Of a stretch of DNA of 64,000 nucleotides, positions 11,201 through 24,600 are shown in pieces. The stretch covers positions 62,001 to 126,000 of the forward strand of contig CANNZV010001466.1 of assembly GCA_947561585.1 (NCBI GenBank). The letters are read 5' to 3'. The stretch is from Caprella mutica. Taxonomy: Eukaryota > Arthropoda > Malacostraca > Amphipoda > Caprellidae. The position numbers and the translations under genes are program-made. Position 1 is the stretch's first letter. Every line of letters starts with the position of its first letter. Under the pieces are notes generated by a model. The model was not told the DNA's origin. It searched no databases and was given only the letters and a program-made list of their open reading frames with translations.

Positions 11201-12085
11201 AGTTCACTCGAGTAATGAAGGACCTGAGTTATGAAATGCACCGCGGAGTTATGGAGTATTTTCAAATTTGTTTCAATTATAGAAAACGATATACGTCATG
11301 AATTTCGTCCCAGTTCTCACTCAAAGACCGTAATTTTCTCCAAGTTTTTAATCATAGAAAATATTCAGTGTCCCTGAGCTATGAAGTGTCTCTGAGTTAT
11401 GAAGAAACAAAATTTAATAACTCAGGAGTTTCACTGTATTTTTATAAGACTAAAACAGACGACAGAAAATATGAGACTCATAACAGCTTTTCCATAACTT
11501 TTTACACGCATCGAATACACATCGTTTTTATAGCTAGATTAATACATCTTTTTCATAGAAAAATATCTATCTATCGATTTTGTTACTATTTTTCGATGTA
11601 TCCGCTGTCCCTGCTTCGAATTCGACATAAGAAGATATCGAATCGATAGACCGTTGTTTATAGGGTATCAGTTCCAAGTTATTGGTTGGTTCTACAATTT
11701 CGGACACGTTAGAAAAGAAAATATTATAATTATTATTCAACTTCTATTCTAATTGGTATCATGGATACCAATTGAAGATAAAAGTTAAATAATGATTATT
11801 ATATACAGAATTTTATGTGTTCGAAAATATGGAACCGTGCTATAACACTGAACTTACCGCATAAGATATGGGACATGTTGAATTTCTGAACCAATTGCTT
11901 CTATTAACCTCTTCTGAATTACAAGTATTATTTTTTTTAGTTGCGGTGGAATTATCACGAAAAACTTGTCTCCATTTTCTATGTCTACGAATAGTAATTA
12001 ATCATTTCGAGATATATCTCAAAATAATTACCGCTTTTATTAAAGCTAGGCCTGAGTGTATATCAATTTTTTTTTATTCAAATGC
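11201..12085. other. Non-coding, short GAGTTATGAA repeats
   Basis: No gene is seen. Variants of GAGTTATGAA recur at about 11220-11410. At 11700-11850 an ATGGATACCAATT palindromic block matches the hairpin blocks at about 13040-13140, 13355 and 15300. Confidence 0.4.
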
Positions 12086-12159
12086 ATCCAGATTGGCAGA
12101 GTGGTGGCGTTCCAGAGCTCTGCAGAACTGAATGGCCCACGTTCGATACCCAGACACCC

Positions 12160-14035
12160 CAGCAAACATGAATGTATCTATTCGATGTCTAAACGACTCT
12201 GTATAACCACTCTTCCGACATCGAATACCAGTAACAGATTAGACATGGTGACATCAAGTAGACATCAATCCGATATCCATTTGCACCGCTAAACCGCATC
12301 ATATCAAGTATATTTGGCATCGAAGCGATACCGTTATAACAGTGTTGAATAGAAAGATAAATTACGATATCCAACATACATAGGGATTCTGCATCGAACA
12401 GACGCCTAATTATATATTTAATATGCTTCGAAACGATATCCACTTGCATCCAATAAATAAATAAATTAAAATACAAAACTCTTACTACATTGATATAACG
12501 TACTGTACGTTTAGGTGCATATCAATTTGATTAATGTTATATGTAAATTAAATGAGAAGAAATGAAGTGATGTGTCCGGGTATCGATCGTGGGTCCATCC
12601 GTCCTTGTGCCTGTACCTCTGTAACTTTGCCACCGTGGATGCATTTACATAAAAAAAGCACCGCTTTTATAACCAAAATCACAACTTATTCTTATTACAA
12701 ATAATAATGAGTTGGTCAAATATTTATATAATTGTAACTCCTTAAAAATTCCATTCTCTATGAGTTCAAATTAAAGAAAATGTTTTGAGGCCACGACTTA
12801 TAATAAAGATGAAAGCTTTGTGATGAAAGTTCAAAGTAATGAATGCATTAATTAAAATTTGGCCATATACTAACTCTCACTCAGTAAATAAAGGTCATAG
12901 TAGTTGAGTAATTAGTTTGACATTTCGACTTATATAATTGTGTTATATAAAACAGGAATTTTGTGCTCTGTGAAATATTTTTAGCAATAGGGTACTATAT
13001 GTTCCAAGTTATTAATAGGGTCTATATTTTCGAACACGTGATAAAGGAAAATATAATAATTATCATTTTTTAACTACTATTTACTTAGTAACATAATAGC
13101 TGAAGGTATGATACCAATTGAAATAAAAGTTAAATAATGATCATTATTTAACTAATGATGAGTCCGATTACAACTTTAAGTTTAATTATCTATAATGTGA
13201 ATCACTGAATTTTAATCGTCTCATTTGCATCTTTTGGCACTAGGTGAAAGCTTCAGTCATCGGATATGGGGTTGTGCATTTTACGTAGAAAAATTATTTA
13301 TGTATTGATTTTTATTTCTAAACTTTTATTTTACGTACTGGTATCATGGATACCAATTTTAATAAGAATTGAATAATGATAATTATTATATTTATATCTT
13401 ACATATTCGAAAATGTGGATCCGTCCGACAGCAAAGAATTTAATCTAAAATGGAACATGGTAAATAGCCCATCAACTTTTAATTATTTACGTTTAGTAGA
13501 GGTTTAACTTCTGCTTCGGAACCAAAGGATATCACGCTGACGTTAAGAGGAAATAAAATACAAGGGACTGGAAGAAGCAGTCAGAAAGGAAAGTGGCTCC
13601 ATTGACAAAGTCACGATGCTCATGGATACTGAAAAGCTACTCCGTGAATGCTGTCACTTACCGAGGAATGTGACAAAAATGGTTACAAGCACCGGTGGCT
13701 GCACTCAAGGATGGAAGAGGGAAATGAAGAGGTAATAGTAAATGAAGTCTACGAGCCTACCTAACACAAAATCTAAGACCTCGTACGTAATTGTAGAGCA
13801 TAACCCTAGCGCTATCCTCTAAAACTGCATGGAGAGTTAAATACAGGATAAACATGGTAAACATAAAATAGACAATACATAATCCAAATTACAACAGTTT
13901 GGGTCATAACGGACGCCACCCCAAATTCTCTTCCATTACCAAAGACAGCTTCAGGAACCCCTCGGGGTTTATTTACAATAAGCAGTTAAGAATAGCTAGA
14001 TTCATTCGAAAAATCACTTGATGGGTTATCCATTC
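12160..14035 (-). repeat. Composite repeat unit, inverted arm
   Basis: Reverse complement of 14600-16577. In order: CCCAGCAAACATG terminus, TCGAT-rich block with an 86-codon open frame on the minus strand (12189-12449; it opens upstream to 12476), tRNA-like block, TAACTCTCACTCAG block, ATGATACCAATT hairpins, and a block at 13570-14000 that recurs at 14640-15140, 16790-17240 and, diverged, at 44780-45080. Confidence 0.75.
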
Positions 14036-14510
14036 ATTTTCACGGAACTGGAAGAACACCCCAACAAACATATGAATGTCGATTCGATGCCGTTTGCTGT
14101 CGAATTCGTAGCGCTAACGGTGGGTATCGACTTAGCAACCATTTCGACTCATAGTTGATATCGGAATGTCTGTTTCTAAATGATATCTGAATTTAAACTT
14201 CGAGTAGAAACATTAAAACCGATACATGGTTTTAACAGCATCATCTTAACGTCGGCATGTCTGTTTCCAAACGATATCTGAATTTATACTTCGACCAGAA
14301 GTGCGAAAACAGATACGTAGTTTTGAAAAAATCGTTTCAAATTTGGAAATTCATTTTCTTATCTTCCTGTTATATAATACGTATAGAAATGTAGGAATTA
14401 TTTTTATTCAATTGGATTGTACCTTTCTATTATAACGTACGTTGTGCTCCCTTTAAACTATACCCAATAATTAATACATTTATAGGGTACTACGGCAGTT
14501 GTTAAGGTAC
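14036..14510 (+). repeat. CCCAACAAACATATG-ended element at the inversion centre
   Basis: Begins CCCCAACAAACATATGAATG at about 14061. Holds two copies of a block with GATATCTGAATTTA (about 14185 and 14273). The reverse complement of the whole stretch reappears at 19760-20195. Confidence 0.6.
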
Positions 14511-16577
14511 GATCGGGCATTGACACTGTACAATGGATCAACGTAAAGTAAGCGATATTGGAACATCGGTTGTTGAACAAGTGTTCCTCCAGTACCGTGA
14601 AAATGAAATGGATAACCAATCAAGTGATTTTTAGATGACCAGTGTATTTATTGTTGTGAATCTATTCTAGACTGCTTATTGTAAATAAACCGCGAGGGGT
14701 TCCTGAAGCTGTCTTTGGTGAATGGAAGAGAAGGGGGGTGGTGTCCCTTGGGACTCAAACTGTTGTAATTTGGATTATGTATTGTCTATTTTATGTTTAC
14801 CATGTGTATAGTGTTTTTAACTCTCCATGCAGTTTTAGAGGATAGCGCTAGGGTTACGCTCCACAATAACGTACGAGGTCTTAGATTTTGTGTTATGTAG
14901 GCTCGTAGACTTCATTTACTATTACCTCTTCATTTTCATCTTCCATCCTTGAGTGCAGCCACCGGTGCTTGTGACCATTTTTGTCACATTCCTCGGTAAG
15001 TGACAGCATTCACGGAGTAGTTTTTCAGCATCCATGAGCGTCGTGACTTTGTCCATGGAGCCACTTTCCTTTCTGACTGCTTCTTCCAGTCCCTTCTATT
15101 GAATTTCCTTTTGACTTCAGAGACATGGCCTTTGGTTCCGAAGCAGACGTTAAACCTATAATAAACGTAAATAATTAAAAGTTGATGGGATATTTAACAT
15201 GTTCTATTTTAGAGTGCATTCTGTGTTATCGGACGGTTCCACATTTTCGAATATGTAAGATATAAATATATTAATTATCATTATTCAATTCTTACTTAAA
15301 TTGGTATCCATTATACCAGTACGGCAGTACGTAAAATACAAGTTTAGAAATAAAAATCAATACCTAAATAATTTTTCTACGTAAAATGCGGAAACCCATG
15401 TCCGATAACTTGAACTTTCACCTAGTGCCAAAAGCTGCAAATGAGACGATTAAAATTCAGTGATTCACATTATAGATAATTAAACTTAAAGTTGTAATCG
15501 AACTCATTAAATCTATATATAATGATCATTATTTAACTTTTATTTCAATTGGTATCATACCTTCAGCTATTAAATTAAATTGTAGTTAAATAATAATAAT
15601 TATATTTTCCTTTATCACGTGTTCGAAAATATAGACCCTATTAATAACTTGGAACATATACCCTACTGCTAAAAATATTTCACAGAACACAAAATTCCTG
15701 TTTGTTCAATGAAACACAATTATATAAGTCAAAATATCAAACTAATTACTCAACTATTATGACCTATATTTACTGAGTGAGAGTTAATCTATGGTCAAAT
15801 TTTAATTAATGCATTCATTACTTTGAACTTTCATAACACAGCTTTCATCTGTATTCTAAATCGAAGCCTCAAAACATTTTCTTTAATTTGAACTCAAAGA
15901 GAACGAAATTTTTAAGGAGTTACAATTATATAAAAATTTGACCAACTCATTACTATTTGTAATAAGAATAAGTTGTGATTTTGGTTATAAAAGCGGTGCT
16001 GGCCTGTATTGTTTTATTCACTCTAAGAATATCTTCAAGTATCTCCGAGTCGCTTAATATCAAATTTTTTTTTTAGGTAAGTGCATCCATGGTGGCAAAG
16101 CTACAGAGGTACAGGCACGAGGACGGAGGGACCCACGAACGATACTTGGACACATCACTTCATTTCTTCCCATTTAATTTATTTATATCACTATGTAACA
16201 TTAATCGAATTGATATGCATCTAAACGTACAATACGTTATTTCAATGAAGTAAGAGTTTTCTATTTTAATTAATTTATTTATTGGATGCAAGTGGATATC
16301 GTTTCGAAGCATATTAGATATATAATTAGGCGTCTGTTCGATGCAGAATCCCTATGTATGTTGGATGTCGTACTTTATCTTTCTATTCAACGCTGTTATA
16401 ACGGTATCGCTTCGATGCGAAATATACTTGATATGATGCGGTTTAGCGGTGCAAACGGATATCGGATTGATGTCTACTCGATGTCACCATGTCTAATTTG
16501 TTACTGGTATTCGATGTCGAAAGAGAGGTTATACAGAGTCGTTTAGACATCGAATAGATACATTTATGTTTGCTGGG
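14511..16577 (+). repeat. Composite repeat unit, direct copy 1
   Basis: Starts near GGTACTACGGCAGTTGTTAA and ends at an inverted CCCAGCAAACAT terminus. Collinear with 16578-18668 at high identity, spacing about 2.09 kb. Includes the open frame 16286-16546. Confidence 0.75.
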
Positions 16578-18668
16578 CTTATAGGGGACTATGGCAGTTG
16601 TAAAGGTACGATTGAGCATTGACAGGCTAGTGCGGTTGTACAATGGATCAACGTAAAGTAAGAGATTCTGGAACATCGGTTGTTGAATATTGTTCCTCCA
16701 GTACCGTGAAAATGAAATAGATAACCAATCAAGTGATTTTTCGATGGCCAGTACATTCAATGTTATGAATCTATTCTAAACTGCTTATTGTAAATAAGCC
16801 CCGAGTTGTTCCTGAAGCTGTCTTTGGTGAATGGAAGAGAAGTGGGGTGGAGTCCCTTGGGACCCAAACTGTTGTAATTTGGATTATGTATTGTCTATTT
16901 TATGTTTATCATGTTTTTAGTGTTTTTAATTATCCATGCAGTTTTAGAGGATAGCGCTAGGATAATGCTCTACAATTACGTACGAGGTCTTCGATTTTGT
17001 GTTACGTAGGCTCGTAGACTTCATTTACTATCACCTTTTCATTTCCCTCTTCCATCCTTGAGTGCAGCCACCGGTGCTTGTGACCATTTTTTTCACATTC
17101 CTCGGTAAGTGACAGCATTCACGGAGTAGCTTTTCAGCATCCATGAGCGTCGTGACTTTGTCCATGGAGCTACTTTCCTTTCTGACTGCTTCTTCCAGTC
17201 CCATGTATTTCATTTCCTTTTGACGTCAGCGACATGGCCTCTGGTTCCGAAGCACACGTTAAACCTCTACTAAACGTAAATAATTAAAAATTGATGGGCT
17301 ATTTAAAATGTTCAATTTTAGAGTAAATTCTGTGTTATCAGACTGTTCCTTATTTTCGAATAAGTAAGAAATAAATATAATAATTATCATTATTCAATTC
17401 TTACTTAAATTGGTATTCATGATACCAGTACGTAAAATACGTACAAGTTTAAAATAAAAATTAATACAGAAATAATTTTTCTACGTAAAATACGGAACCC
17501 CATATCCGATCACCTAGTGCCAAAAGCTGCAAATGAGACGATTTAAATTCAGCGATTCACATTATAGATAATTAAACTTGAAGTGGTAATCAGACTCAAT
17601 AAATCTATATATAATAATCATTATTTAACTTTTATTTCAATTGGTATCATACCTTCAGCTATTATGTTACTAATTAAATAGTAGTTAAATAATAATAATT
17701 ATATTTTCCTTTATCACGTGTTCGAAAATATAGACCCTATTAATAACTTGGAACATATACCCTATTGCTAAAATTATTTCACAGAGCACAAAATTCCTGT
17801 TTTATATAACACAATTATATAAGTCAAAATGTCAAAATAATTACTCAACTATTATGACCTTTATTTACTGAGTGAGAGTTAGTATATGGTCAAATTTTAA
17901 TTAATGCATTCATTACTTTGAACTTTCATCACAGAGCTTTCATCTGTATTCAAAGTCGTGGCCTCAAAACATTTTCTTTAATTTGAACTCATAGAGAACG
18001 AAATTTTTAAGGAGTCACAATTATATAAAAATTTGACCAACTCATTACTATTTGAAATAAGAATAAGTTGTGATTTTGGTTATAAAAGCGGTGCTTGCCT
18101 GTATTGTTCTATTCACTTTAAAATATATTTAAGTATCTACTGGTCGCTTTAATATCGATTTTTTTTTATAGTAAAATGCATCCACGGTGGCAATGTGGCA
18201 GAGCTACTGGCACGAGGACGGAAGGACCCACGAACGATACCCGGACACATCACTTCATTTCTTCCCATTTAATTTATATATAACATTATGTAACATAATC
18301 AAATTGGTATGCATCTAAACGTACAGTACGTTATATCAATGAAGTAAGAGTTTTCTATTTTAATTTATTTATTTATTGTTTGCAAGTGGATATCGCTTCG
18401 AAGAATATTAGATATATAATTAGGCGTCTGTTCGATGCAGAATCCCTATGTATGTTAGATGTCGTAATTTATCTTTCTATTCAACGCTGTTATAACGGTA
18501 TCGCTTCGATTCCAAATATACTTGATATGATGCGGTTTAGCGGTGCAAACGGATATCGGATTGATGTCTACTTGATGTCACCATGTCTAATTTGTTACTG
18601 GAATTCGATGTCGGAAGAGAGGTTATACAGAGTCGTTTAGACTTCGAATAGATGCATTCATGTTTGCT
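16578..18668 (+). repeat. Composite repeat unit, direct copy 2
   Basis: Tandem copy of 14511-16577 with scattered substitutions and small indels. Contains the equivalent open frame at 18380-18640. Confidence 0.75.
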
Positions 18669-19660
18669 GGGTAGTTAAATAATAATAATTACATTTTCCT
18701 TTATCACGTGTTCAAAAATGTAGACCCTATTAATAACTTGGAACATATACCGTATTGCTAAAATTGTTTCACAGAGCACAAAATTCCTGTTCTATAATAA
18801 CACAATTATATAAGTCGAAATGTCAAACTAATTACTCAACTACTATGACCTTTATTTACTGAGTGAGAGTTAGTATATGGCCAAATTATAATTAATGCAT
18901 TCATTACTTAGAACTTTCATCACAGAGCTTTCATCTGTATTCTAAGTCGTGGCCTCAAAACATTTTCTTTAATTTGTACTCATAGAGAACGAAATTTTTA
19001 AGGAGTTACAATTATATAAAAATTTGACCAACTCATTACTATTTGAAATAAGAATAAGCTGTGATTTTGGTTATAAAAGCGGTGCTTTCCTGTATTGTTC
19101 TATTCACTTTAACATTTCTTTAAGTATCTCCGGGTCGCTTAATATGAATTTTTTTTATAATCAAATGTATCCACGGTGGCAAAGTGGCAGACCTGCTGGC
19201 ACGAGGACGGATGGACCCACGAACGATTCCCGGACACATCACTTCATTTCTTCCCATTTAATTATATACAACATTATGTAACATAAATCAAATTGATATT
19301 CACCTAAATGTACAGTACGTTATATCAATGAAGTAAAAGTTTTCAATTTTAATTAATTCATTTATTGGATGCAAGTGGATATCGTTTCGAAGCATATTAG
19401 ATATATAATTAGGCGTCTGTTCGATGCAGAATCCCTATGTATGTTCGATGTCGTAATTTATCTTTCTATTCAACGCTGTTTTAACGGTATCGCTTCGATG
19501 CCAAATATACTTGATATGATGCGGTTTTGCGGTGCAAACGGATATCGGATTGATGTGTACTTGATGTCACCATGTCTAATTTGTTACTGGTATTCGATGT
19601 CGGAAGAGAGGTTATACAGAGTCGTTTAGACATCGAATAGATACATTCATGTTTGCTGAG
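18669..19660 (+). repeat. Composite repeat unit, partial direct copy 3
   Basis: Repeats only the distal half (equivalent to about 17680-18668), starting in the TTATCACGTGTTC block. Carries the open frame 19369-19629. Confidence 0.75.
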
Positions 19661-20198
19661 ACTGTTCAACAACCGATGTTCCAATATCGATTACTTCACG
19701 TTGATCCTTTGTACAATCGCACTAGTGTGCCAATGCCCGATCGTACTTTTACAACTACCGTAGTCCTCTATAAGTGTATTAATTATTGGATATAGTTTAA
19801 ACTTTAATGGGAGCACTACGTACGTTATATAGAAAGGTACAATCCAGTTGAATAGAAATAATTCCTACATTTCTATACGTATTATAAAACAAGAAGTTTC
19901 CAAATTTGAAACGATTTTTTTTATAACTATGTATCTGGTTTTGCACTTCTGGTAGAAGTATAAATTCAGATATCGTCAGGAAACAGACATGCCGACGTCA
20001 ATTTGATGCTGTTAAAACCAAGTATCGGTTTTCGTGTTTCTACTCGAAGTGTAAATTAAGATATCATTTAGAAACAGACATTCCGATATGAGTCGTCAGA
20101 GTCGAAATGGTTGCTAAGTCGATACCCACCGTTAGCGCTACGAATTCGACAGCAAACGGCATCGAATCGACATTCATATGTTTGTTGGGTTGTTTCTT
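19661..20198 (-). repeat. Inverted copy of the 14.04-14.63 kb segment
   Basis: Reverse complement of the GGAACATCGGTTGTTGAACA block (14560) and then of 14061-14480. It ends in an inverted CCCAACAAACATATG terminus at about 20190. Confidence 0.7.
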
Positions 20199-20339
20199 TT
20201 TTCTACATCGAAAGTGTAGAGCACGTGGTATCGTTTAGAAATATAGTTGACACGATGTTTGCAGGGATAAGATTGGAGAAATTTATATATATTCTTAGAA
20301 ACGGTTTTATTCTCAATAGTTAAAATACTTTAGGTAATA

Positions 20340-21165
20340 ATTATAAACTTGAACGAAGGCAAAACACGCATTGTTTCTTTGCATTTGAAATCAAAACAAA
20401 GAGAGTACAATCTTTTTCTTCGGCGTCAGATTAGTTTTTGTTGCACACAGTATTAAAAAGTTTAAAAGTAAATAAAAATATACGATGAACCGAATTGTAT
20501 GATGTTTGCAGAAAAATGATTCCAGACCTTAATCCTATATTATTATGTAATAGACTCCATCTTCCTCGCAGCCCCTGGATAGGATCTTTAAAGGTCCTCT
20601 CCAAGCAAATATTTTTACTGCCTAATTCAACGAGGCTAATGTTTATTATCATTTTGCTGCAAACCGCATCGAATTTGGTAGAATATTTTTAACTTTATAT
20701 GCTTTTAAAGATTTTTATAATCAAAACTCTACAAAACCTATTTTACTTCCGACTTCCTAATTTAAGAAATTTTCAGCCTGAAGAAAAAGAATGTACGTAC
20801 ACCATTTGTTTTGATTGTCAACTAGGTATTAGGTTTAATAAATCCATTTAATATTCGGGTAAAAGTATAAAATTGAATGAACCTATATTAGAAACGATTA
20901 TATTCTTTAAGAAACAATTAATATCTAAAATAATGCCGAAAACGCATGGGTTGTTTATAAAATTCAAAATTGTAATCAAAACAAAGAGTGTACAATCTTC
21001 TTCTTGAGCATCAGATTAGTGATTCGCTCAATTGTTGCTCACAGAGTATTAAAAAACTTTAAAAACAAATTATAAAGTATAGTCTGAACTGAATTGTATG
21101 CGGTTTGCAGAATAATGATCCTAGACCTTAGTTCTATAATATTATGTTATAAACTCCTTTTTTTC
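20340..21165. repeat. Imperfect direct duplication of about 190 bp, offset about 580 bp
   Basis: 20385-20560 and 20965-21160 share AATCAAAACAAAGAG, GTACAATCTT and GCATCAGATTAGT-type blocks, GTATTAAAAA and AATGATYCYAGACCTTA. No protein similarity is seen. Confidence 0.6.
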
Positions 21166-21514
21166 ACGGAGCCTGGAGAGGACCTTTAAAATATCTATTC
21201 TAAACACAAAAACTTATTTATTTTTCGATTCTAATATAAGATTTACAATACGTAGACATTTCTTTGAATATCTTAACAAAGTTCATTTTCTTTGAATAGT
21301 AACATGATAAAACATCATTTTTGTTTATACCCTTTTTCCATTTAATTTAGGGGAATTACATCAATCACCCCTAAAATAAGAGAAATTTAGGGTAACTTTA
21401 TGACGTGTACCTGTAACCAAAACAACTGGTTGGTTAACGGGAGTTAGTAGGTCGTAGATCCTATTCATTTCCCATTGACACTATATATTTAAATTAGGAC
21501 TCCTATTATGTAAA
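21166..21514 (+). promoter_or_regulatory. Upstream region and probable 5' UTR of Sec63
   Basis: About 350 bp of AT-rich sequence precedes the Sec63 start codon. A TATATATTTAAATTAGG stretch lies about 30 bp upstream of the ATG, so it is more likely within the leader than a core TATA box. No initiator can be named with confidence. Confidence 0.3.
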
Positions 21515-21638
21515 ATGGCTGGTCAAAAATTTGAATATGATGAATCAGGTTCTACTTTCTTTTATTTTCTTATCAGTGTGCTTGGTTTGATATTATTACC
21601 ATCTACATTCTACTTCGTTCCTTCAGATGTTGAAGAAG
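21515..21638 (+). CDS. Sec63: Sec63 exon 1 (start codon, first membrane segment)
   Basis: Forty-one codons plus one base. The donor is G|GTTAGT at 21639. It is isolated from exon 2 by about 18 kb, and without it the second exon lacks the conserved MAGQ start and first transmembrane helix. Joining to 39592 restores the codon GAA. Confidence 0.9.
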
Positions 21639-24600
21639 GTTAGTACCTACCTACTTAACAATCTGCCTAAGTAAATAATTAAATTATTGACTAAATAATT
21701 TATTTTAATAGGTAATTTACTTTAGGCTGGTACCTTCCTACTTATTAGTATAATAGTAGTTAGTTATATAATATAATCTATAATCTAATACTAAGTAATA
21801 AGTAGTTAGGTTAATAACTTAATAAGCAAGTTAAATTTAGCAATGATAACAATCTCACTGTTTGTCTGTTTCTGTTCAATTGTCTGCAGAATATGGGACA
21901 TTTCTAACATTTTCTGTGTGAACAATCCTTAATTTCTTTCTATAATTAGTTGGGTGTTTGTGCCAGTAATCGGTCACTTAAGGATAAATTACAAACAAAT
22001 ACCAATAACAAGTTGCATATAAACGCTATGAATTAATTCTCAGACTGTAGAATGCCAGTCTGCAGAATATGGGACATTTTTAACATTTTCTGTGCAAACA
22101 ATCCAACCTGCAGAAACTGGTAAAGTGTTCGTAGAGATCTCTTATTCTGTTCATAGCAAAATCAATGTAAATATAGGGATTAATTCAGAAGTGTTCGTAG
22201 CAAAATTAATGTAAATATAGGAATTAATTCAAAATTGTTCGGAGAGAATATCCCAAATATCTCACATATTCTGCAGACTGGCAAACAATCCTTAATTTCC
22301 TCCTATATTTTATAATATTTATAATTTACATGTATTTTACTGAGATCAGAAACCAAAATAGAGGATTTCTTGGAGAACAGTTTACCAGTTCCTGCAGTCT
22401 GGGCAGAATGTATCTCTTCTCCCACAGAGATTTTAATTTGAGAGAGAGCCAGATTGTATTTCATGGTATTTTTTTTTTCTCCATTGAAAATAATATTCTT
22501 GCAAAGTCGGTAGATTTTTAGCTATTTATTCATTAAATTTTTCTCCATTGAAAATAATATTCTTGCAAAGTCCCAGTCTGCAGAAACTTGTAAAGTGTTC
22601 GTAGAGGTCTCTTATTCTGTTTGTAGCAAAATTAATGTAAATATAGAGATAAATTCAGAAGTGTTCGTAGCAAAATCAATGTAAATTAGTAAATATAGGA
22701 ATTAATTCAAAATTGTTCAGAGAGAAAGTCCAAAATATCTCCTATAGCGTCAGACCGGGTGGCTTTGCGCACTTCAACATTCCGGGTGAAGTTGCGCATC
22801 GGTAATTGACGGTGAATGCGTGAAAATATTTTAAATCTGACAACACCATTGGAAAGAGCAGCTCTTAAACCCCCTAGTGCATAAATTTCACGAATATCGT
22901 AAGAGATTGAGTATAGATACTAAGTGTTCAAACAGAAACCTATGTTTTTTATGGCAAAATAATTATTTTGGGACTAGAATCGAATCTCCGCGAACTTTGC
23001 TGTAGTGTTGATAATTATGCTCCAATTTGATTGCAATTTACGTTGGATACGCATAATTTACTGCAGATTAACGTCATGTAAGATGATTTTAATAATAATT
23101 ATAAATTATTGAGATATAACAAATATACTAGATGCGCAACATCACCCTGGGAATATTTTAATTCACGGGTGGACTTGCGCACATTTATTAATAAAGTTAA
23201 AGAGCTCTTATTCATTAATAAACCTGTGATATTCATCCCCGATACTCCTATATCACGGCAATTCCACAGCAGCCACACGGCAGTTGCACAGCAGCCTCAC
23301 GGCAGTTGCACAGCAGCCTCACGGCAGTTGCACAGCAGCCTCGCCCTCACGGCAATTCCACAGCAGCCTCGCCCTCACGGCAATTCCACAGCAGCCTCAC
23401 GGCAATTCCACAGCAGCCTCACGGCAATTCCACAGCAGCCTCACGGCAATTCCACAGCAGCCTCACGGCAATTCCACAGCAGCCTCACGGCAATTCCACA
23501 GCAGCCTCACGGCAATTCCACAGCAGCCTCACGGCAATTCCACAGCAGCCTCACGGCAATTCCACAGCAGCCTCACGGCAATTACACAGCAGCCTCACGG
23601 CAATTACACAGCAGCCTCACGGCAATTACACAGCAGCCTCACGGCAATTACACAGCAGCCTCACGGCAATTACACAGCAGCCTCACGTTAATTGCACAGC
23701 AGCCTCACGTTAATTGCACAGCAGCCTCACGGCAATTGCACAGCAGCCTCACGGCAATTGCACAGCAGACTCATGGCAATTGCACAGCAGACTCACGGCA
23801 ATTGCACAGCAGACTCACGGCAATTCCACAGCAGACTCACGGCAATTCCACAGCAGCCTCACGGCAATTCCACAGCAGCCTCACGGCAATTGCACAGCAG
23901 CATCACGGCAATTGCACAGCAGCATCACGGCAATTCCACAGTAGACTCACGGCAATTCCACAGTAGACTCACGGCAATTGCACAGCAGCCTCACGGCAAT
24001 TGCACAGCAGACTCACGGCAATTCCACAGCAGACTCACGGCAATTCCACAGCAGACTCACGGCAATTCCACAGCAGACTCACGGCAATTCCACAGCAGAC
24101 TCACGGCAATTCCACAGCAGACTCACGGCAATTCCACAGCAGACTCACGGCAATTCCACAGCAGACTCACGGCAATTCCACAGCAGACTCACGGCAATTG
24201 CACAGCAGACTCACGGCAATTCCACAGCAGACTCACGGCAATTCCACAGCAGCCTCACGGCAATTCCACAGCAGCCTCACGGCAATTGCACAGCAGCATC
24301 ACGGCAATTGCACAGCAGCATCACGGCAATTCCACAGTAGACTCACGGCAATTCCACAGTAGACTCACGGCAATTCCACAGCAGCCTCACGGCAATTGCA
24401 CAGCAGCCTCACGGCAATTCCACAGCAGACTCACGGCAATTCCACAGCAGACTCACGGCAATTCCACAGCAGACTCACGGCAATTCCACAGCAGACTCAC
24501 GGCAATTCCACAGCAGACTCACGGCAATTCCACAGCAGACTCACGGCAATTCCACAGCAGACTCACGGCAATTCCACAGCAGACTCACGGCAATTCCACA

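Noticed and set aside
12085..12160. A functional tRNA gene
   Set aside because: A-box and B-box like motifs are present but no cloverleaf or anticodon arm could be drawn; it is best explained as a tRNA-derived repeat.
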